Shown piece by piece: positions 24,945-35,800 of a stretch of 64,000 bases of DNA (position 1 is its first letter; each line of letters begins with the position of its first letter). The translations under genes were made by a program, and so were the position numbers. The DNA is from Glandiceps talaboti. Its lineage: Eukaryota; Hemichordata; Enteropneusta; Spengelidae. The stretch is taken from NCBI RefSeq assembly GCF_964340395.1, contig NC_135569.1, positions 3,557,540-3,621,539 of the forward strand, written 5' to 3'. Under the pieces are notes generated by a model. The model did no database searches and was not told the DNA's origin. It saw only the letters and a program-made list of their open reading frames with translations.

Positions 24945-25297
24945 GGCAAAAAAAAAAAGAATTGTTTCTGGTCAGTGCGCCCATCACTTAAATACTCCGC
25001 GTCGGCCTTTTTTTTCCTGTGTTTTTATCCAACCCATGCAATCTGCAGATCTAATGCGAAACACAAAAATAACCCTCCCTACTTCAGTGAAGAAAACTGC
25101 AGAGCCAATCATGAACAAGCAAATGACATCTGCCCTACATCCACACTTGCTCTAAAGTAGTAAATAAAAAGAACAGTAACTGCCATAAATAGTAGACTGA
25201 GTGATAGGTTTGTTGATAATTAAAAAAAAAAAATCACATCCTCGCACCATTTTAGACAAAGTGTCCTGACCAGAAACAATTCTTTTATTTTTTTTGG
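24945..25297. mobile_element. MITE family A, copy 1
   Basis: Terminal inverted repeats AGAATTGTTTCTGGTCAG (left) and CTGACCAGAAACAATTCT (right), extended by A-rich/T-rich tracts. The body matches 39146-39470 closely (for example CTTCAGTGAAGA.AACTGCAGAGCCAAT). It interrupts a tandem repeat copy. No transposase. Confidence 0.8.
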
Positions 25298-25345
25298 ACC
25301 TTCTGTTTTGTTTTATTTCCCTGTCTGCCAAACTATACAAAACAA

Positions 25346-26204
25346 ACTAATACTGACAATGACAGTGACAGTGATGGCTATTTAGATATGAAATATTGCA
25401 ATATAGAGTAAAGTATAATAGAATATCTTTGGTCTTCTGAATTAATATGTACTCCATAAAAATGATTTACTAGTATTCACAGCAAGACTACAATTCTCTC
25501 AAAATATATATCAACCAAAGACAAAATACACAACAAAAAAATATAAATCACTTCTCAGCATAATTTGAAAGTAATTAACTTAATATTTTACGTATCTTAC
25601 AACTAATCTGTACACAGTAATTTCTGAATATATCCCTAATACTATAATGGAAAAGTCTGATATAGGACTGAGAAACATGGCAGTCATTATAGGAATGGAA
25701 TATTCCATATTAAAGGAAGGGAAGTCAGCCCCCACGTATGTAGTATATTTGGTTGTTGTTAAATAAACTACAAAATTAGGACAATTGTCTATTTATAGGA
25801 TAATATGCAAATCAGTCAATCTTACTCATATAGCATCATATTTCCTTTGTTACACCTGGCATAGAACCAATGAGAACATTTTTCACACCTGGTGAAGAAC
25901 ATTTCAGAATGATCAGAACCATCCGTCTGTTTTATCATATATACTTATGGCATTATTCAATCATACAGTGGTTGAACAAAAAGAATGGTGTCAGTTCACT
26001 GACATCAATAGAACTTGATGAATGTCACATCTGGCTAAGAACCAATCAGAATACATTGATTCATCCTTTCTTTCACAAGGCTACCAATCAGAGTATTCCT
26101 GCACAATAACAACAACCAATGAAATCAAGAGACATTGACAACATCATCTACTCTGTACTCACACAACATATATCTCATAAACTTGGTACATGCTATGTTC
26201 CTTT
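25346..26204. other. Region downstream of kazrin without recognised features
   Basis: AT-rich, no supported gene. It may include kazrin 3' UTR, since the stop codon is at 26695 on the minus strand, but I could not pick a poly(A) signal with confidence. Confidence 0.4.
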
Positions 26205-26500
26205 CAACGAAACAGTTTGGTCTTTACATCCCTGTAAATCGAATGGTTTGGTCATGACACCCCTTTTAGTTAAGTAGTCTTGTCATGACACCCTCTCATT
26301 TAAATGGTTTGGTCTGTACATCCCTCTCAATTGAATGCTCTGGACTGTACATCTCTTAATTAAATGGTTTGGTCTGTACACCCTCTCAATTTAATTATGT
26401 GGTCATGATACCCATTCAAATTAAATGGTATGTACACCCCTCCCAATTAAATGGTTTGGTCTGTACACCCCTCTATATGAAATGGTTTGGTCTTTACTCA
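26205..26500. repeat. ~35-bp minisatellite in the likely kazrin 3' UTR
   Basis: About eight degenerate units of the form 'TGTACAYCCCTCTCAATTAAATGGTTTGGTC'. It lies within 500 bases of the kazrin stop codon, on the downstream side. Confidence 0.75.
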
Positions 26501-26694
26501 ATGAGGTATACTATGGTAGATAATGTCTTTATATGGGAGTTTGATACAGGGGTTGTAACCCTATGTATATGCATTGACTTCAGGTAAAGGTATCTTCTCA
26601 ACAGATCAACTGTATACAAGTCCTTTAAGGGTATATTTTTGTAGATGATATCAGAGTCACATTGTGGTACTTTTTGTAAGTCCTTGGTTCACTG

Positions 26695-26826
26695 TCACAC
26701 CGTAGTACTCTCCGTTAGTTCTTGACTCTTGGACCGCTTCATTCTACCTTCTTCAGGAGTCGGTTCAAATGCACCCCTATCCAATTCATACCTTGCTTTT
26801 CTTCCCAGTGCTCTTCCCAATGATCC
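26695..26826 (-). CDS. KAZN: Kazrin exon 14, C-terminus with PDZ-ligand end
   Basis: Acceptor TTCATTTATAG. 43 codons and TGA (26697-26695) encode GSLGRALGRKARYELDRGAF, then EPTPEEGRMKRSKSQELTES and TTV. The join SFR/GSLGRALG is natural, and phase 0 fits. The last residues (S-T-T-V) fit a class I PDZ ligand (S/T-X-V); the long human isoform ends in T-N-V, which fits the same rule. Confidence 0.9.
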   Translation of the reverse strand, partial: GSLGRALGRKARYELDRGAFEPTPEEGRMKRSKSQELTESTTV

Positions 26827-29800
26827 CTATAAATGAAAGACCGGAAATTACAGATCAGGATGGAGGAATGATGAATCACAAACGTAAGTTGATAGGTAGA
26901 CTGATGAAAGTCATGATTTGGATTGTTTTGTTTATTTGTGATGTTTTTTAACATCAATTTGGGAATATAAAGACAGAAATCCATAACACAGCTTTAATCA
27001 GAATCCTAACTATGTCCTTCCACCATAGACAGTGGAGGGGGGGGGGGGAGGGGGGGGGAGGGGGGGGGACTCCGCTGTCTATGATTCCATATAGAAATGT
27101 CATGATATATAAATAACTCATGAGAAATGATTTAACATATCCTTGTTAACATAAACAGGCAGTCTTCTTATCACCTGATTCAAAAAGTCACCTGACTCAG
27201 GTCAAATGTCATCTACCAGTTGCTACAGATCAATACAATGATAACTTATAGTATAAGCTTTGTTGATCTTTCTTCCTAACCTTTGTTTGAGAAGTAGCCT
27301 TTGATAATTCTGGACTAACTGCCAAATGTGACTAAAATTAAACTTGTCAAGTCTAAAACCGATGATATCATACATTGTCATAATTGTTATATAGATGCCA
27401 GATGTTAAAGACCAAAATGTAAATTACCACGGTAATTTAAGAGGTGAAACTTTACAAATTACATTGTGTCAAACATGATGCTTTGTCCTGATTGGTCTTT
27501 TCACCTGCCTGAACTGAAATGGCAGGGTTCCTCTATTAGAAATGTGAGTCTTATTGAAATACTTTTATGTATGTAATCTCAATATCATCACATAATCAGT
27601 GATAGCCTGAGTGGGCTACTATCAGCAAATTATGGTAAAAGCATGACAAGAATTGGTAGTCTGTGGGCATGGGACTACTGTTAATTTTGAGCCCTGTAAT
27701 ATCTATCTAATAACTAACCCATAACCCTAGAACTCACTAGATCTCTAAATGCATTGTGTTTCTATATGTAATAACAAATAAGTCATGACCACACAAAAGA
27801 AACAGGAAATAGAGAATACAGCACCCTCGCTCAAATTGGGGGTATCATCACCTCAGAGCACCGTTTCTTAAAGGTGATTCAAAATGCTCACATTCACTAT
27901 CGCTAATTTGCTAGACTACATGTTTGTGAAATGCATCCTGGTTTTAAAACTTTTCAAAAGCGTCTGCAAACACCTTAAAATGACCTTTTTTCAGTCACTT
28001 CCCTTCGGATTTACTTCGAGAGTTTTCGGGTATTTCCGGTCCCACCTAGACCACGGGATTTTATGATGTCATAAGGAGACATGGATAGCACGTAGCCTAT
28101 GACGAGCGTAGTCAACATGTGAATAAATCTCAACAGCCTTGTGAAAAAATACATTGCTGGTGGTTGTAATAGACATCAGTAAACAAAAACTACACTCTAC
28201 ATGTCTTATTAACCAACATTTACCGATATTTACTCACACTTTCTCACTAATTGGCAGTGTCTGTGGGTATAAATGCTAAAATATGATCTCCCCATATTAT
28301 GGCAAAATAAATCAAAACGGCTAGACTAGATATATATAAACACTTGTAATGTCGCGTGTTTCACATTCATTGACTTTTATTTATCTGATTTTTTATTATT
28401 TGCCGACAAGAAGCATTACGATACCGTCGTGACGTTTGACGGCATCCCCGGGCCAAGGACGGCATATTTTAGCCAAATCGCACTCGCGTCGCCTTTTGAA
28501 CAGTGCATTTAACAACAAAGTAAACATATTTCATCTCGAATAAATATACTAGCTATTAGAATACCAATGGGAAACTTCAAGAAGGCATATCGGGACATGT
28601 GCCACAAAATATTTGTTGGTCCCATAATACACTAATTGATTCGATTTGCTCCCAGCATATGGAAGTACACTCCGAGTCATTGCATCATGTAAATGGAACT
28701 GTGACCGACCTAATTTTGTTGTCCATATATAAAATGAGACTGACCTGTAAATTTTTCACAGTTTTCGTTGTGGTCTTGTATTGTCACATGTTTGGCTTGT
28801 GAACACAAGTTTACATCTATTATTGTCTAGGGCGTAATACTCTAGTCCGAGTCTGAAACCCATATAAAACCTAAGAAACTCGCATTCGAATCGGACAGAA
28901 CAGAAGTAGGTCTCATCGACTTGTTGGGGACTCGAATTATTGCTTGTTTTTATCACGGTATACAGGTGATTATTATATATCAGTAGAACTTAGAAGGGTA
29001 GTGTTGTCAAGTTTTGTGCAGTCACCGCGGCCGCGGCAGTAAGCTTATACTAGGATAGTTCCGCCGATCAAAGCTGAACTATGGAATGTACGTATGGAAT
29101 CTGGAGATCACAGCGCACATTTGTGTCGGGTTAAATTTATCCACGTGTTGATGTAATCCATATTTATCAATCAGATATATTGTAAAATTCTTCAAGTCGT
29201 ACAGAAATAACGTCTCTAACTTCAAAACAAACCCTGAGAAACTGGACCGGACGTGGCTAGCCAAGTATCTAGTTGCAGGCTTTCTTTCATGACCATGCAT
29301 GTGCTGGGGTCACGACCTTGATTGCCGACATCAATATTGTCCAATCATATTTAATATCATGAACACATCGCGATATTTGATTTGTTGGTTTCCTAAACCG
29401 TATACTTCGAATACCATGATTCGTTACAGAATTCTTCTAATGAATATTAAATAGGCCGCTTGTTGCATTAAATTAAGTGATATCGCAACAAGGGAAACCA
29501 TACAAGTTTTCTTCCAGACGAGTTGCTAAAGTCATGTAAATGACAACACTAAACTCACGAAATTTCCTCAATTCTTTACAATTTTATTGCTGATATTATG
29601 GCAATCTAATAGCTAGTATATTTATTCAAGATAAATATGTTTACTTTGTTGCTAAATGCGCCGTTCAGAAGGCGACATCAGTGAGTATAGTCGAGTATAG
29701 TGGGCTATAATATGCTGTCGACGCCATGCCTGTCGAAGATATTGTAATGCTTCTCCTCGGCAAATAATAAAAAAAATCAGATAAATAAATTGAAACACGC

Positions 29801-32800
29801 GAGCGACATTACAAGTGTTTTAAGTATATCTACACTGTAGTCTAGCCGTTTTGATTTATTTTGCCATAATATGGGGAGATCATATTTTAGCATTTATACC
29901 CACAGACACTGCCAATTAGTGAGAAAGTGTGAGTAAATATCGGTAAATGTTGGTTAATAAGACATGTAGAGTGTAGTTTTTGTTTACTGATGTCTATTAC
30001 AACCACCAGCAATGTATTTTTTCACAAGGCTGTTGAGTTTTATTCACCTGTTGACTACGCTCGTCATAGGCTACGTGCTATCCATGTCTCCTTATGACGT
30101 CATAAAATCCCGTGGTCTAGGTGGGACCGGAAATACCCGAAAACTCTCGAAGTAAATCCGAAGGGAAGTGACTGAAAAAAGGTCATTTTAAGGTGTTTGC
30201 AGACGCTTTTGAAAAGTTTTAAAACCAGAATGCATTTCACAAACATGTAGTCTAGCAAATTAGCGATAGTGAATGTGAGCATTTTGAATCACCTTTAAGA
30301 GCTTTGTCGCTTGGTATTCTGTAGAAGTGTATATCAGCAATGTGTTTCGTATTGTTCAGACATTAAGGAAGCAGCAGTGCTCTATGATTAACCAAGCACC
30401 CTATACCATGTATACCCCCAAGGTACACACAGACAGGAAGTAGAGCGCCACCAAGGTACACACAGACAGGAAGTAGAGTGCCACCAAGGTATACACAGAC
30501 AGGAAGTAGAGCGCCACCATGGCAAATTTTAGAAAGGCCTATTCTTACCCTAAAACTGTATCTTTTCTTCCTCTCTTCATCATGTGCACCACCTTTGTAT
30601 GACCTCACAAAAGATTTACTCATTGTGTTGGCATTGCCTTTCTTCTTGTTGCCTAGCAACGACATTCCTGTTGCTTCAAGCACCCCTCTGAAAAAATAGG
30701 TAAAAGCAGTGAAATGAATGGGCTGGGTTGATTAACAACTTAAGGGCAATTTGCACTAATAATCTCTGAAATATACAACACAAACTAATTTGGCTGAGGT
30801 AATAAGAACATTTAACACCCACTCACCAAGCTGGGGTATTAACAGCATTTAACACCCACTCATCAAGGTGGGGTAATAAGAGCATTTAACACCCACTCAC
30901 CTAGCTGGGGTTATAAGAGCATTTAACACCCAGTCACCTAGCTGGGGTAATAACTGCATTTAACACCCACTCACCAAGCAGACACCTACCTAGCTGGGGT
31001 TATAACAACATTTAACAGACACTCACCTAGCTGGGGTTATAAGAGCATTCAACTCTGTCGTAAGGTGCCTCCTGATTATATTCTTGGCTGAGGGTATACC
31101 CAGTGCTGCTGCCATGGCATCGGAATTAAATGACGGCTCTAGTACAAGTAACGCACCATGTACACCACTGTCTAGTAAATTATCAGCATATTCCTACAAG
31201 TAAATCATACATTTGTGAGTTAGATAGTGAGTTACAGTTTACACCATTAGTCAGTTAGTGAGTTACACCATGTACACCACTGTCTAGTAAATTATCAGCA
31301 TATTCCTACAAGTAAATCATACATTTGTGAGTTAGATAGTGAGTTACAGTTTACACCATTAGTCAGTTAGTGAGTTACACCATGCACACCTTCATAGAAA
31401 GTTAATATTCACACTGAATGTATGCACAGTCAGTCAGTTAGTGAGTTACAGTCACCTTTATAGTACGTATTTACACTACCAAAGCCAGCAAGTTATAATT
31501 TTTAATTGTGTTCATATGACACCTGCTGATATGCTGTCATTTTCCACCAATCAGATGACTGGTTTCATCTTACCTTGAGATCAATAGTCTTGGCCCACTT
31601 AATAACTCTCTGATTGGTCCATACCAGTGGATCAATGTCAATTTCTTCACAAGATGCTCGCCTCTCCATCAAAATCTAAAAATAACCACATACTATTATA
31701 AACATGCACTTGAACTCAGAAATATTGCCACTCACTCCATACTTATGGAATAAATGTGGCAGTTGTCTGTTTCTCACACATGCTTCGTAGGGTCCCACAC
31801 TAGGATCAGTAACTTGGACACTCAAAACAAAACTTGTTTCTGAGCAGACACTTACATGGCTTACAAAGACTTTGCACCCTGAAATGAAGCCAGTAACTGA
31901 AAGGCAACATGGTCAGGACAGTGATCAGAACGTGAAATAAGAGAGATGTTTTCATAGCGATGTGTTATCTGTTTTTGATGACAGGAGCTGGACTTTAAAG
32001 ACAATAGTACTTTTTATAATCAATGAATATTTATTGTTGAATTGAAATTCCATTGAACTGAGAATGAAAATCCTATTTTCAGTTGGTACTTTTTGCATAG
32101 GAGTATCGCTGTAAACCACAGCCTCTTTTATGGCACCATCCAAGATGCATCCATCAAGAGGCTTGATAGTTTGCAGTGTCATGGAATGATAAGAACTATC
32201 AGCTATGGTTTGCAAGAATGCATAGAAGGTAAACAACAAGTTAACCATACCTCTTTGTCAAAGTTAAGTCGCCGTAGCAACTCAATGCCATGTAAGAGAC
32301 TGGCTTGTTGGAATTTCCGATTCACATTCACATGTTTTTCTAAGTCTTTCTTGGATAGTATGTTGAGTACCCTTCCATCTACCAACTGTGCTTCAAATAC
32401 CAATGAATGTTGACCAAGACCAAGATCATTTAACCATGTCCTAGCTACCCATTCATGGTCCATCTCACCAGCTTTAGGATATTTACTGTGAATAGTAACA
32501 ATAAACAAATTTTTATTTTTTTAACAACTGTGTATGTATAAATAACATTGTGAGTTGAGAACTAAAATTGTCATCCATACACACGACATAAGTTAATAAG
32601 CTGAGAGCTTTCAACTGCAAATTGTCAGTTAGCGTTTTCTACCCTTTAGAACGAAGCCTCAGTCTGTAACAACACTGGGTTAAATCATTCACATTGCCAC
32701 CTCTATCCTACTAGATCCCCAATGGTAACTTTGTATACAGCTGGGTTGACGAGGGCAAAATCACCATCGCTGAAGAACTTGTCAAGGTAAGTGGTAGTGT

Positions 32801-35800
32801 GTCTTGCTATCAAGGAAAAATCCCTAGAATTTGTCAGACACAAAAAATAACAAAATGCAAAAAGGACACCGTATTTCAGACTCTGATACCATTGGGTGGA
32901 TAGCACATACCTACAGAACTTTCCAATGTGAGTACATACCACTAACCACCCTACTCTGGTCCTCTAGTGCTGGTGTAACTATTGCCATGGCCACTAAGAT
33001 GGCGCTAGTCTACATTTTCAATTTTTGTAATACAGCCACTAGAGGGCAGTAATACTCACCATTCAACATCTTCTCTGTGTTCTTCTATTGCTAATCTAAG
33101 TTTTCTTCGATGTAGTACATTTGTGATACTTAATACACTCTCTAATTCAGAATCTGTCAATCCAAGTAAAACCTGTCAAAAGACCAATAAAACCACACTA
33201 TTTAGAAGAAATTCATTAAAAGTGAGCAGAAAGACATTTTTACCCTGGAGACTGGATTAACTGATTATGGAGTCATCCTGTTGACAAGGACTGAAGTCAA
33301 AAATTTCGGGAACTAAATTTGTTTTCTGTGTTTGGAACAAAATTTCTATATATATAATTTTCATTTGAATCACTATTTTAACTTACCTTTCCACTTTTAA
33401 CATTTTCACTTGTCATTCTACTGTACATTGGCATATACATCACTAACTCTAACCATGACACAACCATACTGGCTCTCCATTGTGCCATTGGTACGTGTTT
33501 ACATTCCTCCACTAATGTCAGCATCTCCTCATGAGTTAGTTCCACTGGAAGTGGCTCTGCATTAGAGGGAGGATCTAACAAACAAAAAACAAAACAAACA
33601 ATTCAGGTCAATGCTGTCAAACATTTTGAATGCATAAGTTTTCATAATTATAATCACTGGATGTGTTAATTTTGCAGAAGAATATCATCCATGGAGGAGT
33701 TCAAACTGGAAAGGTTTGGTTATTGCTATGGCAACACAGCATCCTGACTCTATGAATAATCAAGTGGAACCAATGTTAAAACTTCCGAGGACACAAGGTA
33801 AATCTTTATCACCATGGTATCAAAGTTTTACATACTAGGTATTATGTAATCATGAGTCAAGAAAATAATGAAATAACTGTCTATCGACTCATGTGACGTC
33901 CGATTGTTCACTCATAATTTCCTCAGCTAAGCAAAGAAAAATATTGGGAAAATGATATCTCAATATGGAGAGAGAAATCTATTCACTTCCTGGTATGTCA
34001 CTTGATTTCATTGTGTGTGGAATGGAGAGATATTGGGTTGTCCGTGGCCGAGTGGTTAAACCACTTGCCTCTTACCACTGTGATTGGGGTGTGATTAAAT
34101 TTACAAAGCTGTAAGTAAGAAAAGTGTCGTCCAGTTTGACTCTATTGAACAATGCAGGTTTTCCTTGGTTACTCCGGTTTCCTCCTGCACTAACACTGAA
34201 CCCATGAGGGATGGCCCTCACTGGACTTCTTGGGAGACAAGTGTTTATATACTTAAAGAACTATCCAGTATAAATAAAGATTATTATTATCAGTTTATAG
34301 TATAGAAATATATTACCTTCATAAACTAACGTTTCTAGTACTTTCTTATTTTTGCCTCTTCCAAAGACTTTAGACAGTGAATCACTCCATGTTCCACTCT
34401 TTTTCTTCTTCTTCTTTTTCTTTTCTCCCGTAGTTGACACAGAGTCCATGGCATCTAGATCTTCTGTAGATTTTGATGTATCATCTTCTTTTGCTGTGTG
34501 TACTGAGTCTTGATCATCTGTCATATCTAAAATAAACATTTCAATATTATTGGCCAAGAAAAATACAAGTGACCTAAGGGGCCATGTCACTATGAGTCAC
34601 TACATGAGTAGTGACAAACCCTTGGGTTATGAGCTGGCAGCAGTTTTAGAGCTGGTGATTGGGTGATATAGTACATACCTGATATTGCAGATATTGACTG
34701 ATGACTGGCAGCAGTTTTAGAGCTGGTGATTGGGTGATATAGTACATACCTGATATTACAGATATTGACTGATGACTGGCAGCAGTTTTAGAGCTGGTGA
34801 TTGGGTGATATAGTACATACCTGATATTACAGATATTGACTGATGACTGGCAGCAGTTTTAGAGCTGGTGATTGGGTGATATAGTACATACCTGATATTG
34901 CAGATATTGACTGATGACTGGTAGCAGTTTTAGAGCTGGTGATTGGGTGATATAGTACATACCTGATATTACAGATATTGACTGATGACTGGCAGCAGTT
35001 TTAGAGCTGGTGATTGGGTGATATAGTACATACCTGATATTACAGATATTGACTGATGACTGGCAGCAGTTTTAGAGCTGGTGATTGGGTGATATAGAAC
35101 ATACCTGATATTGCAGATATTGACTGATGACTGGCAGCAGTTTTAGAGCTGGTGATTGGGTGATGGTCTTCTATACTAGGACTTGCTAGTTGTGAGAAGT
35201 TTAATTCATTTATTGGTGTATGAATTCCTGGACTGGCAGTGTTAACTGTAATACATGATAAATCCCTGGGTGTGTCACGGGTTATGGCACCTGGATTGAC
35301 ACCTGATGTGTCTCTGGGTGTGCTACTATATCTCTCTGACCTTTCAAGTTCCAACTGTCTCTTTGCCTGGAGTAGAAAAAATCCAAAGAGATTGCGGTAA
35401 ATATGATGTCATCACCATAGGTTTTCTCTAAACTCTTGTACGAAAGTCTCAAAATGGCTAAGGTGTTAAGTTCAGAAGGGCTTCTTTATTATTCATTACT
35501 ATTTTATAACTCAAAATCCATCGTCACAAAACCATGGCCTCTTTTACAGCACGGTCCTCGTTATTTCTCAGTAAGGTGGAAGAAATAACAGCTCTGGTTG
35601 GTGAGAATGTCAAAATGAAGTTGATAGCAATAGTCAATCAAGAGTGCTAACGGCATGAACCTGACTAGATTTGCCTTTAAAGTAATATTGTAAAATGTAA
35701 TGCTGAATTCTGTGATTGATAAACAAAATCATGTTGTTATAATTAATGACTGTCTGGGTGGCTTCATTTGAATTTGAAATTTTATCTCAATATCTCATCG

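Larger units (their letters stand above)
23885..25345. repeat. Degenerate tandem repeat, ~5 copies of ~200 bp, with two insertions
   Basis: Recurring landmarks in constant order are 'GCCTGCTA(C/T)A', 'TTTGTGGTGACA', 'ACACTCAACCAGAAAATCATTGATGRTAA', 'GATTTCTCCCTGTCTGCCAAAC' and 'TATACACA'. One copy is split by a 92-bp insert (24329-24420), and the last is split by a MITE (24945-25297); its tail (TTTCCCTGTCTGCCAAAC) resumes at 25316. Confidence 0.75.

Noticed and set aside
26369-26587. Plus-strand frame ending VTLCICIDFR, considered as the missing C1q exon
   Set aside because: The resemblance to the CVLICIES-type strand of adipolin is only a few residues, it lies in a minisatellite 19 kb away and beyond the end of the gene.
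27884-30282. Identical 60-codon frames at 27884-28066 (+) and 30100-30282 (-)
   Set aside because: Both are the same stretch of the transposon's inverted repeats; identity reflects the arms, not a gene pair.
32093-32508. Plus-strand frame over kazrin exon 10
   Set aside because: Shadow of the SAM2 exon on the opposite strand.
34037-34110. Possible functional tRNA-Ser gene
   Set aside because: The A box is good but the 3' half (B box, anticodon stem, acceptor pairing) is broken and a SINE body and tail follow, so it is a SINE head.
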